Below are positions 33,744 through 42,707 of a DNA stretch of 64,000 bases, one piece after another. Position 1 is the first letter of the stretch. Each line of letters opens with the position of its first letter. A program made the position numbers and the translations under genes. The stretch covers positions 248,001 to 312,000 of the forward strand of contig NZ_FOLP01000004.1 of the NCBI RefSeq assembly GCF_900112425.1. The letters are read 5' to 3'. Source of the stretch: Variovorax sp. OK212. Its GTDB lineage: Bacteria > Pseudomonadota > Gammaproteobacteria > Burkholderiales > Burkholderiaceae_C. The notes under the pieces were generated by a model. That model saw nothing but the letters and a program-made list of their open reading frames with translations. It was not told the origin of the DNA and searched no databases.

Positions 33744-33845
33744 CTCCCTCCCCCTCTGGGGAGGGCAGGGGTGGGGGCAAGCGGCGTCACCGATGGGCAC
33801 GCTCTGCCTGCCCCCATCCCAGCCTTCCCCCGGAGGGGGAAGGAG
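33744..33845. repeat. Large nested inverted repeat inside the polyol operon
   Basis: Two GC-rich arms (about 33744-33779 and 33805-33845), imperfect complements over roughly 32 bp, flank a 25-bp centre. Each arm also folds on itself (CCCCTCTGGGG-type, and CCTTCCCCC-GGAGGGGGAAGG). It occupies the gap between the permease and dehydrogenase genes. It may be a REP/BIME-like mobile palindrome or an mRNA processing or attenuation element. Confidence 0.8.
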
Positions 33846-33866
33846 CAAGACAGGAGACGAAGAGGC

Positions 33867-34847
33867 TCAGCGCTTGGCTTCCCGGCTGATGAAGATGGCC
33901 AGCAGCACGATCGCGCCCTTGATGATCAGTTGCAGGTACGGCGACACGCCGATCATGTTGAGACCGTTGTTCAGCACGCCCAGCAGCAGCGCGCCCACCA
34001 GCGTGCCCACGATGGCGCCGCGGCCGCCCGCGATCGAGGTGCCGCCCATCACCACCGCCGCGATGGCGTCGAGCTCGAAGCCCACGCCCACGCCGGGCTG
34101 TCCGCTGGTCACGCGCGAGGCCTGCACGATGCCCGCGACGGCGGCGGTCAGCCCGCTCAGCGCATACACCAGCAGCTTGTAGCGCGACACCCGCACGCCC
34201 GACAGCCGCGTGGCCTCCTCGTTGCCGCCGATGGCATGCACATAGCGCCCGAACGGCGCCATGTTCAGCAGCACGTAGGCCACGAGGTAGGTCGCCAGCA
34301 TGATGAGGATCGGCACCTTGACGCCCGCGAGCACGCCGCCGCCCAGGAAGGCGAACGACTCGGGCAGGCCGTCGATCGGGTAGCCGCCGGTGTAGATCAG
34401 CGCAATGCCGCGCGCGATGCCCATGGTGGCCAGCGTCACGATGATCGGCGGCATGCGCAGGCAGGCCACGCAGTAGCCGTTGAACAGGCCGATCACCACG
34501 CCCACCGCCAGCCCGAGCGGCACCGCGAGCACCGGCGGCAGGCCGAACTGCACCATCAGCCCCGAGGCCAGCGTGCCCGACAGCGCCACCACCGCGCCCA
34601 CCGACAGGTCGATGCCGCCGGTGAGGATGGCGGCCGTCATGCCCACCGCGATGATCGCGTTGATCGACGACTGCAGCGCAATGTTCTGCAGGTTGCCCCA
34701 CGACAGAAAGTTGTCGGTCGCCACGATCATGAAGACCGAGATCGCGACCAGCCCCACCAGCGGAAGAAAGGCCGTGGAGCGGCGCAGCCGGGTGAAGAGG
34801 CCGCCGGCGGGCGCCGGCGGCACGGGATGGGTGGCGGTTGCGTTCAT
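33867..34847 (-). CDS. RbsC-type sugar ABC transporter permease
   Basis: Protein of 326 residues, about ten membrane helices. [33 protein letters not shown] and [15 protein letters not shown] are typical of ribose/xylose-class permeases (BPD_transp_2). It forms the inner-membrane channel with the RbsA-like ATPase and RbsB-like receptor encoded just upstream. The start overlaps the ATPase stop (ATGA), so it is translationally coupled. Confidence 0.93.
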   Translation of the reverse strand: MNATATHPVPPAPAGGLFTRLRRSTAFLPLVGLVAISVFMIVATDNFLSWGNLQNIALQSSINAIIAVGMTAAILTGGIDLSVGAVVALSGTLASGLMVQFGLPPVLAVPLGLAVGVVIGLFNGYCVACLRMPPIIVTLATMGIARGIALIYTGGYPIDGLPESFAFLGGGVLAGVKVPILIMLATYLVAYVLLNMAPFGRYVHAIGGNEEATRLSGVRVSRYKLLVYALSGLTAAVAGIVQASRVTSGQPGVGVGFELDAIAAVVMGGTSIAGGRGAIVGTLVGALLLGVLNNGLNMIGVSPYLQLIIKGAIVLLAIFISREAKR

Positions 34848-36376
34848 TGCAAGCTCCCTGAGGTGATGGAGGTTGACGTGGCGTGGCGCATGATGTCGCC
34901 CGCGTTGATGGCGTCGCCCTCCAGCGTCGCCACGATGGCGCCGCCCGAGAACACCGCGACGCGGTCGCACATGCCCACGATCTCGGGCAGCTCGCTGGAG
35001 ATCATCAGGATGGCCTTGCCCTGGCGCGTGAGCTCGCGCATGAGGCCGTAGATCTCTGCCTTGGCGCCCACGTCGATGCCGCGCGTGGGCTCGTCGAAGA
35101 TCAGCACCTCGCAGTCGTGGCCGAGCCAGCGCGCGATCACCACCTTCTGCTGGTTGCCGCCCGACAGCGTGGCCACGCGCGTCTCCACGCCCGGCGCCTT
35201 CACGCCCACGCGGCGCGACAGTTCGCCGGCCGCCTGCTTCTCCGACGCCTGGCTCACCAGCCCGGCGCTGCGGTGCCGGGCGAGGTTGTTCAGCGAGATG
35301 TTGAAGCGGATCGTGAAGTCGGTGATGAGCCCCTCGGCCTTTCGGCTTTCGGGCAGCAGGCCGATGCCGGCTTCGAGTGCCTGCGTCGGGTCGTTCAGGC
35401 GCACGGGCCTGCCGTTGCGCAGCACCGTCTTGCGGTGGGCGCGGTCGGCGCCCATCATGCCCAGCGCCAGCTCGGTGCGGCCCGAGCCCACGAGGCCGGC
35501 GAAGCCGAGGATCTCGCCTTCGTGCAGCTCGAAGGCGTTCACGGGCCCGCCCTTCGCGAGCTGGATGTGCGGCACCTCCAGCAGCTTGCGCGCGTGGCCC
35601 GCATGAGGCGCGGGCACCGGCTTGGGCGGAAAGTTCTGCTCGATGCGCCGCCCCACCATCATCTCGACCAGCGCGTCGACGTCGGTCGCGCCGACCTCCG
35701 CATGCCCCGCATTAGCGCCGTCGCGCAGCACGCTGATGCGGTCGCACACCTCGAAGATCTCGTCGAGGTGGTGCGAGATGAAGATCATCGCCACGCCCTT
35801 GGCGCGCAGCTCCCGCATGATCTTGAACAGGTGCCCGGCCTCGTTCGGCGTGAGCGTGGCGGTCGGCTCGTCGAGCACCAGCAGCCGCGCCTTCAGCGAC
35901 AGCGCCTTGCCGATTTCCACGAACTGCTGCTGCGCCACCGAGAGCCGGCAGGTCGGCACGCCGAGGTCGATACGCACGCCCAGCTCGTCGAAGAGCTGTT
36001 GCGCCGAGCGCTTCATCGCGGCCGTGTCCATCAGGCCGAAGCGGTTCTTCAGGTAGCGCCCCAGGAAGATGTTCTCCACCGCGTTCAGGTGCGGGATGAG
36101 GCTGAACTCCTGGAAGATGATGCCCACCCCCGCCGCGATGGCGTCGCTGTAGCCCGCGAAGCTGCGCTCGCTGCCGTCGATGAAGATGCGGCCCTCGTCG
36201 GCCCGGTAGATGCCGCCGAGGATCTTCATCAGCGTCGACTTGCCCGCGCCGTTCTCGCCGAGCAGCGCGTGCACCTCGCCCTTGCGGATCGAGAGGTCGA
36301 TGCCCGAGAGCGCCTTCACGCCGGGAAAGCGCTTGGAGACGCCTTCGAGCCGCAGCATTTCGACGGTGTCGTTCAT
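34844..36376 (-). CDS. RbsA-type sugar ABC transporter ATPase (two-domain)
   Basis: Protein of 510 residues from the ATG at 36376. Two fused ATPase domains: the first has [16 protein letters not shown] and LDEPTATL; the second has a degenerate Walker A (VGSGRTELA) but intact LSGGNQQK and FDEPTRGID. This is the usual RbsA/XylG/MglA pattern in which one site is reduced. It powers uptake of a sugar or polyol. A longer start at 36400 is possible. Confidence 0.93.
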   Translation of the reverse strand: MNDTVEMLRLEGVSKRFPGVKALSGIDLSIRKGEVHALLGENGAGKSTLMKILGGIYRADEGRIFIDGSERSFAGYSDAIAAGVGIIFQEFSLIPHLNAVENIFLGRYLKNRFGLMDTAAMKRSAQQLFDELGVRIDLGVPTCRLSVAQQQFVEIGKALSLKARLLVLDEPTATLTPNEAGHLFKIMRELRAKGVAMIFISHHLDEIFEVCDRISVLRDGANAGHAEVGATDVDALVEMMVGRRIEQNFPPKPVPAPHAGHARKLLEVPHIQLAKGGPVNAFELHEGEILGFAGLVGSGRTELALGMMGADRAHRKTVLRNGRPVRLNDPTQALEAGIGLLPESRKAEGLITDFTIRFNISLNNLARHRSAGLVSQASEKQAAGELSRRVGVKAPGVETRVATLSGGNQQKVVIARWLGHDCEVLIFDEPTRGIDVGAKAEIYGLMRELTRQGKAILMISSELPEIVGMCDRVAVFSGGAIVATLEGDAINAGDIMRHATSTSITSGSLQ

Positions 36377-36413
36377 GGTGGTCTGCTGCCGTGTGTGCAA
36401 CGTGTACCGCGGC

Positions 36414-37334
36414 TCACCAGGTGAAGGTCTTCGCGCCTTCGGCGTCGATCAGCTTCACGTCGACCGGCACAGCGGCCGGCACGTTGGCGCCCCACTTCTT
36501 CGCCAGCGCGATGCCGATGGCCAGGCGGATCTGGTCGCGCGGGTACTGCGCGGTGGTGGCGATGAACTTGGAGCCCGGCTTCTGCATGGCCTTGATGGCC
36601 TCGGGCGCGCCGTCCACGCTGGTGAGCTTCACGTCCTTGCCGCTCGCTTCGATGGCCGCGAGCGCGCCCATCGCGCCGCCGTCGTTCACGCTGAACACGC
36701 CCTTCAGGTCCTTGTTGGCCTGCAGGATGTTCTCGGTCACGGTGAGCGCGGTGGCGCGCTCCTGCTTGCCGTTCTGCGTGCTCACCACCTTGATGCCGGG
36801 GTACCTGGCCAGTGCCTCGCGGCAGCCCTTCACGCGCTCCAGGATCGGCACCACCGGAATGCCGTCGAGGATGGCCACATCGCCCTTCTCGCCGATGCTT
36901 TTGGCCAGGTACTCGCAGGCCAGGCGGCCCGCGTCGGTGTTCTTCGAGCCCACGAAGGAGTCGACCGGGCCCTGCGCGTTGGCGTCCACCGCCACCACCA
37001 CCAGGCCCGCCTTCTTGGCCGAGCGCACGGCCGACTGCACGCCGGTGGAGTCGGTCGGGTTCAGCAGCAGGATGTCGACCTTCTTCTGGATCATGTCTTC
37101 CACGTCGCCGATCTGCTTGGCCACGTCGTGCCGCGCGTCGGTGGTGACCACCGTGGCGCCGATGCTGGCGGCGGCCTCCTCCAGCGCCTGCTTCATGGTC
37201 ACGAAGTAGGGGTTGTTGAGTTCCTGGAAGGTCATGCCGATGCGCAGCGGCTGTTTCGGTGCCTGCGCCTGCGCGGCGGATGCGCCGCAGACCAGCGCGG
37301 CGGTGATGGCGATGGCCTTGAGAAGTGTCGTCAT
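36414..37334 (-). CDS. RbsB-type periplasmic sugar/polyol-binding protein
   Basis: Protein of 306 residues with a signal peptide ([20 protein letters not shown], cleavage near AQA) and an AGGAG site before the ATG at 37334. [19 protein letters not shown] and [13 protein letters not shown] are typical of peripla_BP_4 (RbsB/XylF-like) receptors. It captures the substrate for the RbsA/RbsC-like importer. Gap of 125 bp to the AraC stop; the promoter of the transport genes may lie there. Confidence 0.92.
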   Translation of the reverse strand: MTTLLKAIAITAALVCGASAAQAQAPKQPLRIGMTFQELNNPYFVTMKQALEEAAASIGATVVTTDARHDVAKQIGDVEDMIQKKVDILLLNPTDSTGVQSAVRSAKKAGLVVVAVDANAQGPVDSFVGSKNTDAGRLACEYLAKSIGEKGDVAILDGIPVVPILERVKGCREALARYPGIKVVSTQNGKQERATALTVTENILQANKDLKGVFSVNDGGAMGALAAIEASGKDVKLTSVDGAPEAIKAMQKPGSKFIATTAQYPRDQIRLAIGIALAKKWGANVPAAVPVDVKLIDAEGAKTFTW

Positions 37335-37459
37335 GGTGGCTGTCTCCTGGGGGTTGTCTCTGTGTGGAAGAACGCGGAACAAACGCTGGCAAAGCTCCGC
37401 CCCGCGCGGCGCCCGGAGCGCCGCGCCGCAAGCGGCACGGGGGAACGCGGCGGGCCCTG

Positions 37460-38350
37460 CTACGGCGGGCTGGCGGCACGCGAGGCGGCGGCCTGCATGC
37501 GGTGGAAGTTGCGGAACTTGGTCGGCGGCATGCGCTTGTGCAGCAGGAACTGCCGGTTGAAGTTCGACACGTTGTTGAAGCCCACGTCCATGCAGACGTC
37601 GAGCACCGGCTTCTCGCTGTTGGTGAGCAGCTCGCAGGCGCGGCTGATGCGCAGCCGGTTCACGTAGCGCACGAACGACTGGCCCGTGTGCTTGCGAAAG
37701 GCGCGCGAGAACGCGCTCGGGCTCTGGCCCACCAGCTCGGCCAGCATCGGCTCGCGCAGGTCGTCGGCCAGGTTGGCCGTGATGTGCGCCAGCACGTTGT
37801 TGATGGCGTGCGACATGAAGGCCTTCGGGTCGGGCCGGAACGCCGGGCTTGCCAGGCGCTGGCGGTCGTGGCCGCCGGCCAGCAGCTCGAGCAGCGACAG
37901 CAGCAGGATCACGCGGCGCAGGCCGCGCGCCTCCAGCAGCGATTCCATGAGCGGCTTGGCGGCCGCGGCGGTCTGCGCCGAGAACAGCAGGCCCGAGCCC
38001 GATTCGGCCAGCAGCGGCGCGATGTGCTGGAACTCGGGAAAGCTGGCGGACATGTGCTGCACCAGCGCGGCCGGGAACTGGATCACGATGCCGCGCCGCT
38101 CCACGCTCTGGCCGGCGGGCACGTCGCTGATCCAGTTGTGCGGCAGGTCGGGGCCCATCAGCACGAGGTTGCCGGGCTCGAAGTGGCCGACGTGGTCGCC
38201 CACGAAATACACGCCCTGGGTTTCCACGATCAGCTGGATCTCGTACTCCGGGTGGAAGTGCCAGCGCACCGTGCGGTACGGGTAGCCGTGCGCCCAGCAG
38301 GTGAACGATTCGTCACCGCGGACTTCGACGATTTCCAGGTCGGGTTGCAT
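37460..38350 (-). CDS. AraC family regulator of the polyol operon
   Basis: Protein of 296 residues. The N-terminal cupin domain (WHFHPEYEIQLIVETQG, GNLVLMGPDLPHNW) binds an effector; the C-terminal double HTH runs from about residue 195 (REPMLAELVGQSPSAFSRAF, FVRYVNRLRISRACELL, DVGFNNVSNFNRQF). It is the first gene on its strand and probably activates the transporter and catabolic genes downstream in response to the imported sugar or polyol. Divergent from the CoA transferase gene across 273 bp. Confidence 0.92.
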   Translation of the reverse strand: MQPDLEIVEVRGDESFTCWAHGYPYRTVRWHFHPEYEIQLIVETQGVYFVGDHVGHFEPGNLVLMGPDLPHNWISDVPAGQSVERRGIVIQFPAALVQHMSASFPEFQHIAPLLAESGSGLLFSAQTAAAAKPLMESLLEARGLRRVILLLSLLELLAGGHDRQRLASPAFRPDPKAFMSHAINNVLAHITANLADDLREPMLAELVGQSPSAFSRAFRKHTGQSFVRYVNRLRISRACELLTNSEKPVLDVCMDVGFNNVSNFNRQFLLHKRMPPTKFRNFHRMQAAASRAASPP

Positions 38351-38423
38351 GGGGCGGACTGTACGAATCGCTCCCGGCGCCAACAACCAGAGATGGGCCG
38401 CGAAACCGATACTTTTTTGACTT

Positions 38424-38440
38424 CGACGCGGGCCGCGTCG
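38424..38440. promoter_or_regulatory. 17-bp perfect palindrome, candidate operator
   Basis: CGACGCGG-G-CCGCGTCG lies in the 273-bp region between the divergent AraC and CoA-transferase genes, just after a TTTTTTGACTT tract. The single central base argues for a protein-binding site rather than an RNA hairpin. The rest of the gap (38351-38623) shows no gene. Confidence 0.45.
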
Positions 38441-38623
38441 GCGCGCCCGGCGGCCTGCATTGCGCTGCAGCAAACCTCTTTCTCCTCGGGGGAAGAGCGC
38501 ATGCGGGCGGCAATTGCTGCGCTGCGGCAGGCGGCGAAATTGCGCGGTCAAGAATTCATAGGTGTTTTCCCGCCCACCCCGGCGCCGCGAGGGCGGCGCG
38601 CGGGCACGGCACACTCGGGCGCC

Positions 38624-39871
38624 ATGACAACGACAAGCTCTTCTTCCCCGGCGGCCGGTCCGCTGGCCGGCCTCAAGGTCGTCGAACTCGGACAGCTCAT
38701 TGCCGGGCCTTTCGCGGCGCGCACGCTGGGCGACTTCGGCGCCGAAGTCATCAAGATCGAGCCGCCCGGCACGGGCGACCCGCTGCGCACCTGGCGGCTG
38801 CTGAAGGACGGCACCTCGGTGTGGTGGCAGGTGCAGTCGCGCAACAAGCGCTCGTTGGCGCTCGACCTGCGCCAGCCCGAGGCACAGGCCATCGTGCGGC
38901 AGCTGGCGGCCGAGGCCGACGTGCTGGTCGAGAACTTCCGCCCCGGCGCCATGGAAGGCTGGGGCCTGGGCCCCGACGCGCTGCTGGCCGCCAACCCGGC
39001 GCTGGTGATGCTGCGCATCAGCGGCTACGGCCAGACCGGGCCCTACCGCGACCGCCCCGGCTTCGGCGTGGTGGCCGAGGCCATGGGCGGGCTGCGCCAC
39101 CTCACGGGCGAGCCGGGCCACGTGCCGGTGCGTGTGGGCGTGTCGATCGGCGACACGCTGGCGTCATTGCACGGCGTGATCGGCGTGCTGATGGCGATGC
39201 AGCACCGCCACGCGACCGTGAGCGCCGAGCATCCCAAGGGCAAGGGCCAGGTGATCGACGTGGCGCTCTACGAGGCGGTCTTCAACTGCATGGAAAGCCT
39301 GCTGCCGGAGTACGGCGAGTTCGGAGCTGTGCGCGAGGCCGCGGGCAGCGCGCTGCCGGGCATCGCGCCCACCAACGCCTACCGCTGCGCGGACGGCGGC
39401 TACGCCATCGTCGCGGGCAACGGCGACAGCATCTTTCGACGCCTGATGGAATGCATCGGCCGGCCCGACCTTGCGGCCGACCCGGCGCTGGCGGGCAACA
39501 CGGGACGGGTGGCGCAGGTGGAAATGCTGGACGCCGCCATCGGCGACTGGGCCGCGCAGCGCACGGTCGAGGAGGTGCTGGCCGCGCTGGACGCGGCGCA
39601 CGTGCCGGCCGGGCGGATCTATTCCATTGCCGACATCGCGGCCGACCCGCACTATGCCGCGCGCGGCATGCTGCAGCAGCTGCGCATGCCCGACGGCAGC
39701 GCGCTCGCGGTGCCTGGCTTCGTGCCCAAGCTGTCGCTCACGCCGGCCAGCCACCGGTACAACGCGCCGGCGCTGGGGGCGGACACCGACGCGGTGCTGA
39801 AGGAAATCGGCTTGAGCGCACAGCAGATCGCCGCGCTGCATGCGCGCGGGATCGTGGGCTCTGCGTCGTGA
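38624..39871 (+). CDS. Family III (CaiB/BaiF) acyl-CoA transferase
   Basis: Protein of 415 residues. GLKVVELGQLIAGPFAARTLGDFGAEVIKIE, NKRSLALDLR and VLVENFRPGAMEGWGLG style segments identify the CaiB/BaiF family, which moves CoA between carboxylic acids through an interlocked dimer. At the position of the catalytic Asp (169 in formyl-CoA transferase) this protein has Glu (DVALYEAVFN). Substrates unknown. It starts with a divergent intergenic region shared with AraC and ends at a dispersed repeat next to the acyl-CoA-binding protein. Confidence 0.9.
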   Translation: MTTTSSSSPAAGPLAGLKVVELGQLIAGPFAARTLGDFGAEVIKIEPPGTGDPLRTWRLLKDGTSVWWQVQSRNKRSLALDLRQPEAQAIVRQLAAEADVLVENFRPGAMEGWGLGPDALLAANPALVMLRISGYGQTGPYRDRPGFGVVAEAMGGLRHLTGEPGHVPVRVGVSIGDTLASLHGVIGVLMAMQHRHATVSAEHPKGKGQVIDVALYEAVFNCMESLLPEYGEFGAVREAAGSALPGIAPTNAYRCADGGYAIVAGNGDSIFRRLMECIGRPDLAADPALAGNTGRVAQVEMLDAAIGDWAAQRTVEEVLAALDAAHVPAGRIYSIADIAADPHYAARGMLQQLRMPDGSALAVPGFVPKLSLTPASHRYNAPALGADTDAVLKEIGLSAQQIAALHARGIVGSAS

Positions 39872-39964
39872 GACACCGCGGAGCCGGCTCTGCCGGGCCG
39901 CAGGTGCCGCCCCCGGAAGGGGGTTGGCGCAGCGACGCGACGTGCGCGCAGCTCGGGGGAGAGC
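39872..39964. repeat. Dispersed intergenic element, copy B
   Basis: The same element as 22960-23043: CACCGCG, GGGCCGCAGGTG and GTGCGCGCAGCT in the same order. It contains a CCCCC-GGAA-GGGGG hairpin (39910-39923) and fills the entire gap between the convergent CoA-transferase and acyl-CoA-binding-protein genes, so it may serve as a bidirectional terminator. Confidence 0.75.
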
Positions 39965-40225
39965 CTAGCCTGCGCGCAGCGACTCGATCAGGTCGATGTA
40001 CTTCTGCTTGGCCTCGTCGGCGCTGGCGCCTTTTTGCGCCGTCCACGCGTCCCACTTGGCGCGCGCGACGATGTCGCTGAAGCTGGGCCTCTTGGCGGTG
40101 TTGTCGCCTTCGGTGGCCTGCTTGAAGAGGCCGTAGATCTTCAGCAGCGTCGGGTTGTCGGGGCGCTCGGCGAGCAGCTTGGAGTTGGCCTGTGCGGCTT
40201 CGAATGGGGCGTTGAGGTCGGACAT
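39965..40225 (-). CDS. Acyl-CoA-binding protein
   Basis: Protein of 86 residues, the full length of the ACBP four-helix fold. LLKIYGLFKQATEGDN (about 27-42) and AKWDAWTAQKGASADEAKQKYI carry the conserved acyl-CoA contacts (Tyr, Lys, Trp). It buffers and carries long-chain acyl-CoA in the cytoplasm. Last gene of a same-strand series with thioesterase, phasin, TetR and TPR-like genes, 102 bp after the latter. Confidence 0.95.
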   Translation of the reverse strand: MSDLNAPFEAAQANSKLLAERPDNPTLLKIYGLFKQATEGDNTAKRPSFSDIVARAKWDAWTAQKGASADEAKQKYIDLIESLRAG

Positions 40226-40327
40226 GGCGGTCGGATGAGAGAAAAACGGAAATGAAAACGCAGACCGTGCATCTTAAATCGCGCGGTACACGTTGGTACC
40301 AGGCCGGCCCTTCGCGCTTTCAGCCCT

Positions 40328-41164
40328 TCAGTCCTTCAGCCCGGCGCGCGCCAGTTCCACGTCCAGCCGCTCCCGCGCGTCCGCCGGCTTCAGCGCCGCC
40401 GCCCGCTCATAGAGCCTGGTTGCGTCGCCCATCAGCGAATCGCCGTGCAGCATCAGCAGCGCGCGGGCGAATTCCATCATGCCGGCGGCGGAATGCGGGT
40501 GCAGCTCGAGCCCGCGCTCGAACAGGTCGATCGACGTTTCCGCCCGCACGCCATAGGTCATGCGCCCGACCAGCGCGCCCACCTTGTCGATGACTTCGGC
40601 ATGGAACGAGGCCAACGCGAGGTGCGCGTCGGCGTGCCGCGGCTGCAGCTCGATCACGCGCTCCAGCGCGCCCTTGAGCTTGCTGCCCAGCCCCTGCGCC
40701 AGCGCGCGCGCCACGCTGATGCCCTGGCTGTAGCGGCCCAGCGCATAGGCCTGCCAGTACAGCGCCTGGCAGTTCTCGGGTTCGGCCGCGGCCTGCGCGC
40801 CCGCGCGTTCGATCACCTGGCGGAACATCGCGAGCCGCACGGCCTCGCGCGGCTCCAGGTAGTTGGCGTAGACGGCGGTCGACTGGTTGGCCAGCGCCAG
40901 CCCTTCGGCGCCGTGCAGCAGGCCGACGGCGGCGGCGCGCTCGAACTCGCCGCTGTGGTACAGCGCCCAGCCTTCGGCCAGCGCCGAACTCTCGGGCGGC
41001 ACCGGCAGGTCGTGGCCGGCATGCAGGCGCGGCCAGTGCGAGGCCACGCTGCGGGCGTCGTAACGGGGCACGTCGGACCAGGGGAAGGGCGTCCACGGGT
41101 CCGCGTTGGCGACAACCGGGTGGGCGGACATCAGCGAGAGCGGTTTGAAGTCGGGGTGGGGCAT
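40328..41164 (-). CDS. TPR-like helical-repeat protein of unknown function
   Basis: Protein of 278 residues from the ATG at 41164, only 5 bp after the TetR stop, so probably co-transcribed. The helical segments (ALYHSGEFERAAAVGLL, LFERGLELHPHSAAGMMEFA, LYERAAALKPADARERL) look like degenerate TPR or Sel1-type pairs. No signal peptide. Function unknown; position with TetR, phasin and ACBP hints at a lipid or PHA link. Confidence 0.65.
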   Translation of the reverse strand: MPHPDFKPLSLMSAHPVVANADPWTPFPWSDVPRYDARSVASHWPRLHAGHDLPVPPESSALAEGWALYHSGEFERAAAVGLLHGAEGLALANQSTAVYANYLEPREAVRLAMFRQVIERAGAQAAAEPENCQALYWQAYALGRYSQGISVARALAQGLGSKLKGALERVIELQPRHADAHLALASFHAEVIDKVGALVGRMTYGVRAETSIDLFERGLELHPHSAAGMMEFARALLMLHGDSLMGDATRLYERAAALKPADARERLDVELARAGLKD

Positions 41165-41168
41165 GTGT

Positions 41169-41891
41169 CTAGACCGCCATGTCGACAGGTGGTTTCGCGT
41201 TGTTGCTGCCGTTGCCGCTGCTGTTCTGGCCGGCATCTTCACCGTTGTAGGCGTGGCTCAGTGTCAGCAGATGCCGGCGCTGCTCGCGCTCGAGGTAGGG
41301 GGCGAGCTGGTGCAGCGTGTGGTGGGCGCCGCGCATCAGCGCGCCCTGCGCATGCGCGGGCTCCAGCGCCTCGCGCGGGTTGCGCACGTACTCGTAGCTC
41401 AGCCAGTAGGTCAGCACGACGACCATGCTCTGGGCGAGCGTGTCGACCTCGTGCACGTCGATCTCGAGGTGGCCGGCGCGGCTCAGCCCGGCAATCAGCT
41501 GGCGGATGGCGCGGGCCTTGTTCTTCAGCACCAGCTGGAACTGCGTCTCCAGGCGCCGGTTCTTGCTGAGCAGGTCGTTGAGGTCGCGGTACAGGAAGCG
41601 GTAGCGCCAGATCAGCTCGAACAGCGTGTGCATGAAGAACCACGCGTCCTCCACGTCGTTCACGCCCTCGCTGGCGTGCAGCAGCTCGTTGAGCTCGGCC
41701 TCGTAGCCTTCGTAGAGCTTGTTGATCAGCTCTTCCTTGGCGGGGTAGTGGTAGTAGAGATTGCCGGGGCTGATGTTGAGTTCGCCCGCCACCAGCGTGG
41801 TGGACACGTTCGGTTCCCCGAAGCGGTTGAACAGGTCCAAGGCGGCTTCGAGGATGCGTTGCGCTGTGCGGCGTGGCGCCTTCTTTGCCAT
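41169..41891 (-). CDS. TetR family transcriptional regulator
   Basis: Protein of 240 residues. HTH in the first 55 residues (TAQRILEAALDLFNRFG, VAGELNISPGNLYYHYPAKEELI), then a ligand-binding helical domain. The ATG at 41891 (MAKKAPRRT) is preferred to a longer in-frame start at 41930. A 7-bp inverted repeat lies 54 bp upstream. It may control itself and the TPR-like gene, and possibly the phasin upstream. Effector unknown; acyl-CoA is possible given the neighbours. Confidence 0.9.
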   Translation of the reverse strand: MAKKAPRRTAQRILEAALDLFNRFGEPNVSTTLVAGELNISPGNLYYHYPAKEELINKLYEGYEAELNELLHASEGVNDVEDAWFFMHTLFELIWRYRFLYRDLNDLLSKNRRLETQFQLVLKNKARAIRQLIAGLSRAGHLEIDVHEVDTLAQSMVVVLTYWLSYEYVRNPREALEPAHAQGALMRGAHHTLHQLAPYLEREQRRHLLTLSHAYNGEDAGQNSSGNGSNNAKPPVDMAV

Positions 41892-41945
41892 GTCGGTGCC
41901 CCCGTATGTCTCGTGGTCTCTTGGGGACACTCTAGCCTATGTGCA

Positions 41946-41965
41946 CCGCACCATGAACGGTGCGG
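41946..41965. promoter_or_regulatory. Candidate TetR operator (CCGCACC-N6-GGTGCGG)
   Basis: Perfect 7-bp arms around a 6-bp spacer, 54 bp upstream of the TetR start and downstream of the phasin gene. A 20-bp palindrome fits a TetR dimer site controlling its own gene. Confidence 0.5.
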
Positions 41966-42011
41966 GACATGTTTTGCGACACAGTTTTCGTTGTGCAGTG
42001 CCGCAATCGCG

Positions 42012-42032
42012 GGCCGGCCGGCGCGGCCGGCC
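42012..42032 (-). terminator. GC-rich hairpin after the phasin gene
   Basis: GGCCGGCC-GGCGC-GGCCGGCC, a perfect 8-bp stem, starts 7 bp after the phasin stop on the minus strand. There is no T-run, so it could stabilise the mRNA 3' end rather than terminate by itself. Confidence 0.5.
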
Positions 42033-42038
42033 AGGGGC

Positions 42039-42539
42039 TCAGCCGGCCTTGCTGCGGCGCAGGGTCTTCTTGGCGGCCGGCGCGGCGGCCTTGCCCGTCT
42101 TGCGGGCGGGGGTCTTGCGCGGCGCGGCGGCCTGCGCGTGCTGCTGCTTTTTCAGCTGCGCTTCGAGTGCCTCGACGCGCGCCTGCAGCGCGGCCATGTC
42201 GGCGGCGCTCGGGGTGCCGAGCTTCTCGAGCGCGCGCGCCACGCGCTCCTCGAAGATGTTCTCCAGCTTGCCCCACTGGCCGGCGGCCTTGGTGCCGAAC
42301 TCGCTGGCGAAGCCGCTCATGCGCTGCTGGGCCTGGGCGAGGGTTTCCTCGGCGGCCGCCTGGGTCTTCTTCTGCATGCCGGCGCCGTCCTTGACCAGCG
42401 CCTCGAAGGCCTTGCTGCCTTCCTGCTGCATCTTGGCGAAGGCGCCGAGGCCGGCCAGCCAGATCTGCTGGGCGGAGTCCTTGATGCGGTCGGAGGACTT
42501 GCCGTTGTTGTTGTCGTCGTCGGAAGAGGAGGAGGCCAT
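42039..42539 (-). CDS. Phasin family PHA-granule-associated protein
   Basis: Protein of 166 residues. The conserved core IWLAGLGAFAKMQQEGSKAF (about 26-45) and amphipathic coiled helices (about 55-130) are typical of PhaF/PhaI-type phasins. The C-terminus is Ala/Lys/Pro rich (RKTPARKTGKAAAPAAKK), like the histone-H1-like tail of PhaF that binds DNA. It coats PHA granules and may tether them to the nucleoid. The Asp/Asn/Ser-rich N-terminus is probably disordered. Confidence 0.9.
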   Translation of the reverse strand: MASSSSDDDNNNGKSSDRIKDSAQQIWLAGLGAFAKMQQEGSKAFEALVKDGAGMQKKTQAAAEETLAQAQQRMSGFASEFGTKAAGQWGKLENIFEERVARALEKLGTPSAADMAALQARVEALEAQLKKQQHAQAAAPRKTPARKTGKAAAPAAKKTLRRSKAG

Positions 42540-42707
42540 GGCGGAATGTTCCTGGAAAGGGAGCGAGGGAGCGAAGAGTCAGGGGGCGAGCGCAGGACTC
42601 TAGCCGCCCGGACCCTCCACCGTTAGAGCTTTCCGCCTAGCCGCGTGGCGCGCCGGCTGCAGTCTGGGCAGCCGGCACAGCCCGCACGGTCCGCCCCGCC
42701 AGTTCGA

